A DNA stretch of 19,207 nt from an uncultured Eubacteriales bacterium (GCA_934700635.1 CAKUXU010000006.1:1-19207), one strand, 5' to 3'. Shown: positions 7,958-16,501, numbered from the stretch's first letter. Notes: generated by a model not told the origin, from the letters alone. Made by a program: numbers and translations.

Positions 7958-10252
7958 ATGCGTAAAACGGATATAAGTCAATATGGAAAAGCAGTTTCTT
8001 CTTCTGGGAATGAAGGAGGAGTCCAAAAAAACAAAGCTTTGCGTTTGAGCATTTCTACAGTTAAATTAGCTTTTAAATTTTTTATAAGTTTACTTGCTAT
8101 ATCTTTGCTCACAGGTGGAATGGTACTTTTTTCTCTCAATGTTTATCGTTCGGCAATTTTAAAAAATGATATTGCACTCGATATTAATGCTTCGAAAGTT
8201 TTGCTTACAAGTATTGTTTATGCAAACGATGAAAACGGAAATCCTCAGGAATATCAAAAGCTTTATAGTTCCGAAAATAGAATATGGGTTGATTTTTCGG
8301 AAATTCCAAAATACATGAAAGATGCAATTATTGCTATTGAAGATAAAAGATTTTACGATCACGGTGGTATAGACCTTAAGAGAACTACGGGTGCAGTGAT
8401 GAATTTTACTAAAGGATCTAAAAGTTACGGAGGGTCTACACTTACTCAGCAACTTATAAAAAATATAACCGAAGACAGCGAAGTAAGTCTAACAAGAAAA
8501 CTTCGTGAGATATTTAGAGCTATTGAACTTGAAAAAAGATACTCAAAAGATGAAATACTTGAATCTTATTTGAATATAGTTAACTTCGGTGCAGGAAGCA
8601 GAGGAGTAGAAACAGCGTCTAATACTTATTTTGGTAAAAGTATAAAAGAATGTTCTTTGGCTCAATGTGCTACAATTGCGGCTATAACTCAAAACCCTAC
8701 TGCGTATAACCCACTCTATCATCCTGAAAATAATAAGCTAAGAAGAGAAACAGTTTTAAGAGAAATGTTAGACCAAAATAAAATATCTTCTAAAGAATAT
8801 GAAGATGCAATGGAAGAATCCAGTAATATGGTATTTGCTGATTATTCTAAAAAATCATCCGAAGAAATATCATCTTCAAATGTTAGAAATTGGTATGTTG
8901 AAACTCTTATAAAAGATGTTGTAAATGATTTATGCGAAAAGTATAATATAGGAAAATCTATAGCTGAAGATATGGTTTTTTCTCAAGGTTTGAAAATATA
9001 TTGCGCAGTCGACACCAAAGCACAATCAATAGTTGAGGACTCGTTAAAACAGGCTGCTGTTATGCCGGCGGATTCAAATTTAGAACTAGGGTTCACAATG
9101 ACAGATTTAAAGGGTCGAATTTTAGCAACAGTTGGTTCGAGAAAAGAAAAAACAGGAAACTTACTTTATGACAGAGCAAATTTTGCAAGACGTCAACCCG
9201 GATCTACTATTAAACCTATAGCAGCTTATACACCCGTTATCGAGGAAGGAATATACAATTATTCTTCGCTTATTCCCGACGAACCACTTCAAATACCCGG
9301 AGCAAATGGAACTATGAGAAGCTGGCCTGAAAACTGGTATAAAAGCTATAAAGGAAGAGTTACACTTCAATGGGCGCTTGAAAAATCCGCAAATGCTCCT
9401 GTTGCTCAGATAATAAATATGATTACTCCTATGAAAAGCTATGAATTTCTAACAAAAAAGCTTGGATTTACAAGTCTTGATTCCAGCGATGCATCTTCTA
9501 TAGCTGCTCTTTCAACAGGTGGAACCCATTATGGAGTCACACCTCGTGAAATGGCAGGAGCATTTCAGATATTTGGAAATGGCGGAAAATATTATAGACC
9601 TTACAGCTACTTTTATGTAACTGATAGAAATGATCATGTTTTACTTGATCATCGAGACGATATACCTATTCAGGCTATAAGTTCTTCTACTGCAAGTATT
9701 ATGAACAGACTATTAAGAAATGTAATAATCGGTCCTGAAGGCACGGGTAGAAATGCAAATATTTCTGGCTGGAATGTTATAGGAAAAACAGGAACTACAA
9801 ATGATGATTTTGATAGTTGGTTTATAGGTGTTACTCCATATGCTGTTGGAGGAATTTGGACAGGCTATGATAATCCAAAAAGAATTCGTGAAACTTCTGC
9901 TGCTATTCGGATTTGGAAGCATATTATGACAAAGTATTTGGAAGATAAAAAAAATATAGACTTTAATTATGACCCAGAAGTTGTTGAAGCAGCTTACTGC
10001 AAATCAAGTGGAAAATTAGCATCTTTGGGATGCTCAAATACTGCAACTGGATATTATAAATCTTCTAGTATGCCGGAAAGCTGTACAGGACATTCAAGAA
10101 TAAAAATTACACATGAAGAACATTTTGATACTTCGAGGGAAGAAAGTTCAGAATCTCAAAATGATGAAAATGACTCGCAGCAAGCTTCGGCGTCTTCAAT
10201 TGAAAAAAGGCCAGTAAATGAAAATAATCAAGAATTTGAAGATACTCAATAG
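7958..10252 (+). CDS. Class A penicillin-binding protein (bifunctional transglycosylase/transpeptidase)
   Basis: The enzyme polymerises lipid II and cross-links the peptide stems at the outer face of the membrane. The 764-residue chain has a short cytoplasmic N-terminus, one transmembrane segment (about 38-64), a GT51 domain and a transpeptidase domain. The GT51 motifs are EDKRFYDHGG with catalytic Glu128, GGSTLTQQLIKN, a basic RKLREIFRAIELEKRYSKDE segment, and NFGAGSRGVETAS. The transpeptidase motifs are all present: Ser416-Thr-Ile-Lys419 (SxxK), Ser477-Ala-Asn479 (SxN) and Lys610-Thr-Gly-Thr613 (KTGT). After these comes a cysteine-containing segment and a disordered Ser/Glu/Gln-rich tail (about 715-764). 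The start has AAAAGGAG 6 nt upstream. Family membership is certain; whether it serves vegetative wall or spore wall synthesis cannot be told from the sequence, and its own sigma-A-like promoter suggests general use. Confidence 0.96.
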   Translation: MRKTDISQYGKAVSSSGNEGGVQKNKALRLSISTVKLAFKFFISLLAISLLTGGMVLFSLNVYRSAILKNDIALDINASKVLLTSIVYANDENGNPQEYQKLYSSENRIWVDFSEIPKYMKDAIIAIEDKRFYDHGGIDLKRTTGAVMNFTKGSKSYGGSTLTQQLIKNITEDSEVSLTRKLREIFRAIELEKRYSKDEILESYLNIVNFGAGSRGVETASNTYFGKSIKECSLAQCATIAAITQNPTAYNPLYHPENNKLRRETVLREMLDQNKISSKEYEDAMEESSNMVFADYSKKSSEEISSSNVRNWYVETLIKDVVNDLCEKYNIGKSIAEDMVFSQGLKIYCAVDTKAQSIVEDSLKQAAVMPADSNLELGFTMTDLKGRILATVGSRKEKTGNLLYDRANFARRQPGSTIKPIAAYTPVIEEGIYNYSSLIPDEPLQIPGANGTMRSWPENWYKSYKGRVTLQWALEKSANAPVAQIINMITPMKSYEFLTKKLGFTSLDSSDASSIAALSTGGTHYGVTPREMAGAFQIFGNGGKYYRPYSYFYVTDRNDHVLLDHRDDIPIQAISSSTASIMNRLLRNVIIGPEGTGRNANISGWNVIGKTGTTNDDFDSWFIGVTPYAVGGIWTGYDNPKRIRETSAAIRIWKHIMTKYLEDKKNIDFNYDPEVVEAAYCKSSGKLASLGCSNTATGYYKSSSMPESCTGHSRIKITHEEHFDTSREESSESQNDENDSQQASASSIEKRPVNENNQEFEDTQ

Positions 10253-10313
10253 CATAACTCAATTTTTTATCATATCTTAGAATGTAAATATCTCCAAACA
10301 AAGGGGGAGTCTT

Positions 10314-11537
10314 ATGGCTATTATAGTGCAAAAATTTGGTGGTACTTCCGTAGCGGATAATCATCATTTGGTAAATGTTGCAAAAAAAGCAATTAATTTT
10401 TACAAAAAAGGAAACGACGTTATTGTTGTCGTTTCCGCTCAAGGTGATACTACCGATGAATTAATAGAGAAAGCAGAAAAGGTAGGAAATTTAATTTCAA
10501 GCCGTGAAATGGATATGCTTCTTTCTGTCGGTGAACAAATATCAGCTTCGCTTCTTGCAATGACAATAGAGAATATGGGTGTACCTGCAATTTCGCTCAC
10601 AGGTTGGCAGGCAGGATTTGAAACAACTTCCGATTATGGTGATGCTAGAATAAAAAATATAAATACCGAAAGGATTAATTCCGAGCTTAGTAAAAAGAAA
10701 ATAGTTGTTATTACAGGATTTCAAGGAATAAATTCAAAAGGAGATATAACAACTTTAGGAAGAGGCGGATCGGATACAAGTGCTGTGGCAATAGCTGGAG
10801 CTATGAAAGCAGATGTTTGTAAAATATACACAGATGTAGACGGAGTTTATACTGCAGATCCAAGAATAGTTTCATGTGCAAGAAAGCTTGAAAATATTTC
10901 CTATGAAGAAATGTTCAAATTATCTTATTTAGGTGCACAGGTTTTAAATGATGTTTCTATTGAAACGGCAAGAAAATATGGTGTAGAGGTAGAAGTTCTT
11001 TCTAGTATGAAACCAGATCCCAAAGGAACAATTATTAAAAATAAATCTTTAAAGGATATAAATCAGATTAGCGGAATAGCGGTTAAAAAAGATATGGTTA
11101 AAGTGATAATCAGCGGGGTTAAAGAAACAAAAAAATTAAGAGATGAAATTTTTCCTCGTCTTGTTTCCGGTAAATTTATTAAAGATCCTGATTTACGTGT
11201 AACTGGTCAAAACTCTGATGAACTTTTAGTATTTTTATCGGAAGAATCAAAAATAAACAGCTTGATTAAACTTCTGGAAGATTTGCTTAAGAGCTATGAA
11301 AAAGCTGAAATATTCTACGAAAAGAATAAATCTGAGATTTCAGTTGTAAATTTATCTGAAAGTTTAAATATAAATATAGCTTCAATAGTTTTCGAAACTT
11401 TAAATGAAGAAAATATAAATATAGAGATGGCTGTGTGTGACAACTCAAGAATTTCCGTAGTAATTGATGACGAAAATATTTATAGATGCGTAAATAGTAT
11501 TCACAATAAAATTTTCGAGGAAGATTATTTGATTTGA
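10314..11537 (+). CDS. lysC: Aspartate kinase (aspartokinase)
   Basis: It phosphorylates aspartate, the first step towards lysine, diaminopimelate, threonine, methionine and, in spore formers, dipicolinate. The 407-residue length is that of a monofunctional aspartokinase. The kinase domain (about 1-250) shows VQKFGGTSV at the N-terminus, TTLGRGGSDTSAVAIA, and CKIYTDVDGVYTADPRIV. The C-terminal regulatory part (about 253-407) should contain two ACT domains, but the usual signatures are eroded: the PG turn of ACT1 is absent, and the TSEIRIS-type segment of ACT2 reads CDNSRIS. Feedback control may therefore differ from the textbook enzyme. It begins 61 bp after the PBP gene, with AGGGGGAG (10302-10309) as binding site and no terminator between, so co-transcription is likely. 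The choice of symbol among lysC, dapG and ask paralogues is uncertain. Confidence 0.93.
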   Translation: MAIIVQKFGGTSVADNHHLVNVAKKAINFYKKGNDVIVVVSAQGDTTDELIEKAEKVGNLISSREMDMLLSVGEQISASLLAMTIENMGVPAISLTGWQAGFETTSDYGDARIKNINTERINSELSKKKIVVITGFQGINSKGDITTLGRGGSDTSAVAIAGAMKADVCKIYTDVDGVYTADPRIVSCARKLENISYEEMFKLSYLGAQVLNDVSIETARKYGVEVEVLSSMKPDPKGTIIKNKSLKDINQISGIAVKKDMVKVIISGVKETKKLRDEIFPRLVSGKFIKDPDLRVTGQNSDELLVFLSEESKINSLIKLLEDLLKSYEKAEIFYEKNKSEISVVNLSESLNINIASIVFETLNEENINIEMAVCDNSRISVVIDDENIYRCVNSIHNKIFEEDYLI

Positions 11538-11547
11538 TTATAAATTA

Positions 11548-12651
11548 TTAAACCGGCTCTTTTCCAGTGACTTTTAATTTTACATTTGTAAAAATTTCAA
11601 AATTTAAGTTAGGAAAAATTGATTTCCAATCGTCTTCTATTTTTTTAAAGTATGACGGTTGGGAATTTTTTAGTATTTTACTGAATTCAAGTATATCGAC
11701 TCCTATTTTAAAAGTTTTTTTAATAATTTCATTGCAGCTTTTGAAAACTTTCTCAGAAATATTTTCTTCTATTTTTTTGTTTATTTCTTCATTGGGATAA
11801 CTGCAAAAATTTTTGTCTATGGAAAATGTAGTTGCGTTTACGTCTAGGTTTACATTAAATTCAGGATTGTTTTCTTTATTTATTTGAACAGTTATTTTTG
11901 GTAAAGTTTTTTCAATAGAAACTGTTACTTCTCCAAATTCATCGGAATTTATTACATATGATCCAAAATTAGGAACTCCCTTCAAGAGCATTATTCCAAA
12001 AGCTTCTTCATCTTGTAAAAGATCGCATAATTTATCTTCTTTGAATATGGCAACACCTTTCAAATGGACTTCTTTTAATTGATTTTTTTCTTCCATTTCA
12101 ACCCATGCAGCTATAGGGTCTGTTTTTTCATTTTTTAGATTAGAAATAAAATGTAATATATCTGAATTTAATTCAAGTGGTATGAGATCATGAATATTTT
12201 TAGATTTTAAAGATTTATCGCTTGGCTTTATTTTTAGTATTTCCGAAACTGTATTTGAAACGCATATTTTAACTTTTGGACGTGTTTCACAGTGCCTTAT
12301 AAAAAAATCCATGAAGTCGTTAACACCGGAAGTAGCGGCTTTTTCACCTATGATTAAAATTAAGTTTTGTGAGTATACTGGCTTTAAGCTTGTTTGTTTT
12401 GATATGTTTTCCAAAGCTTCCATAACTGTTTTACCTTGTGTTTCCAGTATTTTTGTGTTTGGTTCATCTTTGTTAGCAGGATTTTGAAAATCAAGTGCTT
12501 GAATTGTTAATTTGTATTTGTCTTCATTTTCTTTTTCTATTCCCATACCCTGTACAATTAATTTTTGATGAAGCTGTTGACTTTCAGAACATCCTGTGAG
12601 GAAAAAACAAAATAGTAAAGCAGTGATAGTTATAATGATTTTACGATTCAA
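11548..12651 (-). CDS. gerAC: Ger(x)C-family spore germination lipoprotein (GerAC)
   Basis: C subunit of a GerA-type germinant receptor, a lipoprotein on the outer face of the spore inner membrane. The 367-residue product begins with a lipoprotein signal: basic MNRK, a hydrophobic stretch, and the lipobox Leu18-Thr-Gly-Cys21, with Cys21 as the probable acylated N-terminus. The family region follows, including LIVQGMGIEKENEDKY and VYSQNLILIIGEKAA, and a C-terminal half with the KTLPKITVQINKEN strand and a long helix near the end. The start codon is TTG: it lies 9 nt after AAAGGAGG and is the only candidate that keeps the lipoprotein signal intact. The gene overlaps the end of gerAB by 11 bp, implying translational coupling. 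Its stop lies only 10 bp from the end of the convergent aspartate kinase gene. Confidence 0.92.
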   Translation of the reverse strand: MNRKIIITITALLFCFFLTGCSESQQLHQKLIVQGMGIEKENEDKYKLTIQALDFQNPANKDEPNTKILETQGKTVMEALENISKQTSLKPVYSQNLILIIGEKAATSGVNDFMDFFIRHCETRPKVKICVSNTVSEILKIKPSDKSLKSKNIHDLIPLELNSDILHFISNLKNEKTDPIAAWVEMEEKNQLKEVHLKGVAIFKEDKLCDLLQDEEAFGIMLLKGVPNFGSYVINSDEFGEVTVSIEKTLPKITVQINKENNPEFNVNLDVNATTFSIDKNFCSYPNEEINKKIEENISEKVFKSCNEIIKKTFKIGVDILEFSKILKNSQPSYFKKIEDDWKSIFPNLNFEIFTNVKLKVTGKEPV

Positions 12652-13732
12652 ATATTTTTTCCTCCTTTGAAAGCTTATGCTTCTTTAAAATTATTAAAAT
12701 TATAGGAATGATTACAGCGTTAAGTATTAAAAATCCTAATAGTATATTTGTTATGGAAGATTTTTTGAGTATGCCTAAATTACCCATGAAAAAAGTTAGT
12801 ATGGAAGCAATTATTCCAAATGATAGAATAAAAATTCTTCTTATTTTTTCACCCCAGATTTTTTTTACTCCTTCAGATGCAAGAAGTAAGAATAAAGAAC
12901 TTTTTATAAATATTCCAGCAACCCATACTCCTAGATATAAAGAGTCAAGATGCCTTAATGACCCGAATTTACCTATACTTGCCGCTGTATAAACTGGAAA
13001 TATCTGAGTGGTTGCAAAATCACCCATTGTTCCAATTACAAGAATAATAATAGCTATGAATGAAATATATACTCCGCAATTCCAAAAAATAATTCCTTTT
13101 AATTTACTTCCTTTAGCAAGAGGGAAAAGTACAGCCATTGCTACAAGACATGAACTTTGAGAAATCATGTATATTGTGCCTTCCAAAGCAGATTCATTTC
13201 CATTATAAAGAAGAGGTCTGAAATTTATGATTTCGATACTTGAAAAAAGAGAAACGCTTAAGAAAAGTATCGAAAGTACAGTTGCGACTATAACAAATGT
13301 AGCGGTTCTACCGAGAGCTTCTATACCTTTGTAAGCTCCATAGCAAGAAGATAAAAGCAAAAATATAGTAAGCAATGGGATTGAAAGAGGAGGATTTACT
13401 GCATTTGATATGAAGTTATCGAAAATAGTCAATGTGTGAAGTGTTATTAAAATAAAATAAAAAATATAAAGCATTATGAATACATATCCAAATTTGCCCA
13501 TTAAATCCCTTAAATTATCAAGTACATTCATATGATTATCTTTAGAAAATAATTTATAAATCGGAATAATTAAAATAAACGTTAATAAAAATGAAATAAC
13601 AGCAGAAATTAAATGGTCCCATATGTCTGAATCTCCTATTAAAAGAGTACCGTAGGTCATGGTAATAACCATACGACTGATAAATAGAAGTGCAAACATT
13701 TGACCAACTGAAATTGCAGGTCGTTTTTCCAT
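12641..13732 (-). CDS. gerAB: GerAB-family spore germination permease
   Basis: B subunit of the GerA-type receptor, an integral membrane protein of the amino acid/polyamine/organocation transporter type that is thought to bind the germinant. The 363-residue length is standard. About ten hydrophobic segments run through the whole protein, beginning with ISVGQMFALLFISRMVITMT and ending with ILLGFLILNAVIIPIILIIL before a lysine-rich cytoplasmic tail. Its Shine-Dalgarno AGGAA overlaps the gerAA stop codon (gap 11 bp), and its own end overlaps gerAC, so the three subunits are almost certainly made in a coupled fashion. The ligand cannot be predicted from the sequence; amino acids such as L-alanine are only the commonest case in the family. 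Confidence 0.94.
   Translation of the reverse strand: MEKRPAISVGQMFALLFISRMVITMTYGTLLIGDSDIWDHLISAVISFLLTFILIIPIYKLFSKDNHMNVLDNLRDLMGKFGYVFIMLYIFYFILITLHTLTIFDNFISNAVNPPLSIPLLTIFLLLSSCYGAYKGIEALGRTATFVIVATVLSILFLSVSLFSSIEIINFRPLLYNGNESALEGTIYMISQSSCLVAMAVLFPLAKGSKLKGIIFWNCGVYISFIAIIILVIGTMGDFATTQIFPVYTAASIGKFGSLRHLDSLYLGVWVAGIFIKSSLFLLLASEGVKKIWGEKIRRIFILSFGIIASILTFFMGNLGILKKSSITNILLGFLILNAVIIPIILIILKKHKLSKEEKIFES
12661..12668 (-). promoter_or_regulatory. Shine-Dalgarno that fixes the TTG start of gerAC
   Basis: AAAGGAGG on the minus strand, inside the gerAB coding region, lies 9 nt before the TTG codon at 12651-12649. No in-frame ATG follows before the lipobox, so this site decides the start. 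Confidence 0.75.
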
Positions 13733-13743
13733 AAAGTATATTC

Positions 13744-15282
13744 CTACTTTCTAACCGTTCTATCCCTGACTTCTGAGCCGGGTAAATCTTGAACTTTTAT
13801 TCTTTTTTTAGAAAGAAAACTCCAACCGCTTCTAACTAAAACATCTCTCATAGCGAATACATTGAAAGGTGCGAGCGGAGATGTAAAAGGAACGCCATAG
13901 CTGTTTTTAGAACATATATTTACCAAAACGAGCGTGAAAAGTATCATAATTCCCCATATTCCTAAAAGTCCGCCTACTATTATAAATGCGAATTTGAGTA
14001 TTGATATAGGTTCATATAGATTTGGTATCACATATGATGAAATTGCAGTAAGTGCTACTACCATTAATGTGGGGCCTCCTATAAGTCCAGAGCTTACAGC
14101 TGTTTCACCTATTACTAAAGCACCTACTATACTTACTGCATGCCCGAGAGGTCTTGGAATTCTTAATCCTGCTTCTCTCATTATTTCATAGATAATATGA
14201 ATTACAATTGTTTCGAACATCAAAGAAAATGGTGTTGTCCCAACTGCTAGAGCTATTTTACTGAGGATTGGTCCCGGAAGTATTTCAGGATTATAAGTGC
14301 TTATTCCAACATAAAGTCCGGGCAAGAGAGTTGAAAGAAAAAAAGCAAAATATTTTAACCATCTTGTAAAGGTTGCAAAGTAAGCATGCATTGAATAATC
14401 GTCTAAGTGTTGAAAATATTCTACAAAAAAATAAGGTACTATTAAAGCGTTAGGTGTGCCGTCGACTAAAATTGCAACTCTACCTTCTGAAATTTTTCCG
14501 CAGACTGTGTCTGGTCTTTCTGTCATTCCTACGGCACTAAAATGGGAAAAATCACCTTGATCTTCAAGATATGGGATTATATATCCTGATTCCATTATGG
14601 ATTCTAAATCTACTTTGGAAAGATTTTCTTTCACTTTATTTAAAATTTCTTTTGAAATTTTATTTTCAAGGTAGCAAAGACATACTGAAGTTTTACTGAG
14701 TTGACCCACTTGTAAAAGTTCAAATTTGAGTTCTGTACTTTTGAGTCTTCTTCTTATTAAACTCATATTTATTGTTAAAGCTTCTATAAATCCTTCTCGT
14801 GATCCACGTTGCATGAGTTCAGAAGAAGGCTCTGAAACTGCTCTAAAACTAAATCCTTGTACTCCTAGAGCAATCATGCAATCAACGCCATCCATAGCAA
14901 AAAGAGCAAATCCGGACATTATCATATTGAATGCATCGTCAAAATTTGAGACTTGTATTTGGTCTGCCGCTACTATGATATTGTCTTTTATATACTCGTA
15001 TTTTTCTCTACTTGTTTTTCCTTCTACTTTTGAATTTATAATAGGGAACATAATACTTTGTGTTATAGTGTCTTTATTTACTAGACCAGCAATAGTTATG
15101 AGTGCGCATTTAACATTTGAAACATTCAAATTTTTTATTGATAAATCTGCAGATTCTCCGAATTTACGTTTAAAAAATTCAATATTTTCAGTCAATGATT
15201 TAGAAAAAAATCCATTACTTTTAGGAGGTTTTTTATCTTTATTTTTTACATATACATCCATGAAATGTTTAATATATTTCAT
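13744..15282 (-). CDS. gerAA: GerAA-family spore germination protein
   Basis: A subunit of the GerA-type germinant receptor in the spore inner membrane. The 512-residue product has the usual layout: a hydrophilic N-terminal domain (about 1-305) containing SNVKCALITIAGLVNK and ILVDGTPNALIVPYFFVEYF, then a membrane domain (about 308-457) with several transmembrane segments, including the conserved GLRIPRPLGHAVSIVGALVIGE stretch and LLGIWGIMILFTLVLVNICS, and a short C-terminal tail. The start ATG has AAGGAAGGG 7 nt upstream. It is first in a three-gene operon with gerAB and gerAC. The 77 bp between the start and the upstream terminator must hold the promoter; I could not pick out a convincing sigma-G or sigma-A site there. 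Operons of this type usually fire in the forespore. Confidence 0.95.
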   Translation of the reverse strand: MKYIKHFMDVYVKNKDKKPPKSNGFFSKSLTENIEFFKRKFGESADLSIKNLNVSNVKCALITIAGLVNKDTITQSIMFPIINSKVEGKTSREKYEYIKDNIIVAADQIQVSNFDDAFNMIMSGFALFAMDGVDCMIALGVQGFSFRAVSEPSSELMQRGSREGFIEALTINMSLIRRRLKSTELKFELLQVGQLSKTSVCLCYLENKISKEILNKVKENLSKVDLESIMESGYIIPYLEDQGDFSHFSAVGMTERPDTVCGKISEGRVAILVDGTPNALIVPYFFVEYFQHLDDYSMHAYFATFTRWLKYFAFFLSTLLPGLYVGISTYNPEILPGPILSKIALAVGTTPFSLMFETIVIHIIYEIMREAGLRIPRPLGHAVSIVGALVIGETAVSSGLIGGPTLMVVALTAISSYVIPNLYEPISILKFAFIIVGGLLGIWGIMILFTLVLVNICSKNSYGVPFTSPLAPFNVFAMRDVLVRSGWSFLSKKRIKVQDLPGSEVRDRTVRK

Positions 15283-15353
15283 TTAATTTCCCTTCCTTGA
15301 ACAATGTATAACTCTTAGCTTTTATTTTTTCCTGGTAAGTACAAATTTATACT

Positions 15354-15387
15354 AAAAAATCCGCAAGAATCTTTTGATTCTCGCGGA
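15354..15387 (-). terminator. Intrinsic terminator of the leucine-rich-repeat gene
   Basis: On the minus strand two 12-nt arms (15387-15376 and 15371-15360) pair around an AAAA loop, with a TCCGC/GCGGA base and one G-T wobble, followed by TTTTTT. It starts 18 bp after the stop of the LRR gene and insulates the gerA operon from upstream transcription. A T-run about 9 nt beyond the other side might give weak function on the plus strand. Confidence 0.88.
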
Positions 15388-15405
15388 CAAAATATATTTT
15401 TTTAT

Positions 15406-16410
15406 TTAAACTACCAATACAAGTCTTTCAGGATGCTTTGAAACATATTTTCCCATACTTGAATTTTTAGATGCCAAGACAGCTATTATTTGAGGACATG
15501 AATTAAAAATATTATGTCCAATTTTGAAATTCTCAGCTAAACTAATTACTGTTTTTAAAGATTTACATCCTAAAAATGCTGAACTACCTAGGTTTTTCAT
15601 ATTTTTTCCTATTGTAAATTTTTGAAGAGATGTACATTTTGCGAAAGCACATGATTCTATACTTTCAATGAAATTAGCAAACCCAAGGGTATTTAGATTG
15701 TCGCAACCGTAAAATGCAGCTTCTTCAATTGAAATTGGCTCGTTTCCTGGTCTTTGTATTTCTTTTATACCCTTGCAATTAAAGAATGCATAGTTTGAAA
15801 TATTTTTAGTTTTTTCAGGAATAGATACTATACCCTTTAATCCTGTAGGACAAATTTCTAAATTTGAATAATCTTTGCTGTAAAGTAATCCGTTAAGAGA
15901 TGCGAATTTTTCATTTTCACTTGAAATGGATATATTTTCGAGAGAATCGCATCCCCAAAAAATAAATTCTTCGATGTGTTCCAGACTTTTACCGATATTA
16001 GCTTTTTTTAACTTTGTGCAATTTCCAAAAGCAAGTCTTCCGATATGTTTAACATTATTTGGAATATTTATCTTTTCCATAGATGTGCAGGAATAAAAAG
16101 CATATTCATCTATTTTTTCCAGCGAATTAGGTAAAATTATCTCTTCAATTTCGGATCTATTCATAAAGGTACCGAAAGTTATTTGTTTAACAGAATTTGG
16201 AATAATTACTCTTTTTTCATGTCCTTTATAATTTTTAAGAGTGCCGTCGGCAGTTATTTCAAAATCGGATTCTTTTGTATACTGACTTGTTTCATTTATA
16301 TTTTTCGGATAATCGATTGAAAAGTCAGCATTTATTTTATAAATTGAAGATGAACACAATATTAGACCGGCTAAAATGGTTGCTTTTTTAGATTTTTTAA
16401 ACCCAAACAT
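15406..16410 (-). CDS. BspA-type leucine-rich-repeat (LRR_5) exported protein
   Basis: BspA-like LRR proteins are surface or secreted binding proteins common in anaerobes of the gut and mouth; the ligand of this one is unknown. The 334-residue product starts with MFGFKKSKKATILAGLILCSS, an export signal, and then has a linker with the family's ITADGTLKNYKG strand. Nine repeats of about 23 residues follow, of the form IIPNSVKxIxxxAFxxCxxLxx, including LPNSLEKIDEYAFYSCTSME and IPNNVKHIGRLAFGNCTKL, interrupted after the fourth by an NGLLYSKD insertion typical of the family. No transmembrane or LPxTG anchor is visible at the C-terminus. I chose the start at 16410 because GGAGGGG lies 7 nt upstream; an in-frame start 17 codons earlier has no such site and would spoil the signal. 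It has its own promoter and terminator. Confidence 0.87.
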   Translation of the reverse strand: MFGFKKSKKATILAGLILCSSSIYKINADFSIDYPKNINETSQYTKESDFEITADGTLKNYKGHEKRVIIPNSVKQITFGTFMNRSEIEEIILPNSLEKIDEYAFYSCTSMEKINIPNNVKHIGRLAFGNCTKLKKANIGKSLEHIEEFIFWGCDSLENISISSENEKFASLNGLLYSKDYSNLEICPTGLKGIVSIPEKTKNISNYAFFNCKGIKEIQRPGNEPISIEEAAFYGCDNLNTLGFANFIESIESCAFAKCTSLQKFTIGKNMKNLGSSAFLGCKSLKTVISLAENFKIGHNIFNSCPQIIAVLASKNSSMGKYVSKHPERLVLVV

Positions 16411-16417
16411 TATTTTA

Positions 16418-16424
16418 CCCCTCC
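16418..16424 (-). promoter_or_regulatory. Ribosome binding site choosing the internal start of the LRR gene
   Basis: GGAGGGG on the minus strand, 7 nt before the ATG at 16410. It supports the 334-residue form over the longer 351-residue reading. Confidence 0.75.
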
Positions 16425-16464
16425 AAATATTATTTAAATTAAACATTATTACATACATCAAGAT

Positions 16465-16492
16465 ATTATCATAATGACCGAACGCAAGTCAA
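16465..16492 (-). promoter_or_regulatory. Sigma-A-like promoter of the LRR gene
   Basis: On the minus strand TTGACT (16492-16487) and GATAAT (16470-16465) are separated by 16 bp, beginning 10 bp after the glnS stop. The transcript would have a leader of about 50 nt containing GGAGGGG. I see no terminator after glnS, so read-through from glnS may also reach this gene. Confidence 0.6.
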
Positions 16493-16501
16493 TATTATTT
16501 A

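Noticed and set aside
10107..10442. An open frame on the minus strand across the PBP-lysC junction
   Set aside because: It runs antisense to two well-supported genes, has no binding site or family resemblance, and is what AT-rich coding DNA gives by chance.
11532..11552. An AT hairpin between lysC and gerAC as a terminator
   Set aside because: The possible stem contains mismatches and no GC pairs and is not followed by a clear T-run on either strand.
14726..15286. A 186-codon plus-strand open frame antisense to gerAA
   Set aside because: The opposite strand encodes an unmistakable GerAA; the antisense product has no recognisable domain.
16411..16461. A longer reading of the LRR gene starting 17 codons upstream
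   Set aside because: No ribosome binding site precedes it, it would place GGAGGGG inside the coding region, and it adds a polar stretch in front of a good signal peptide.
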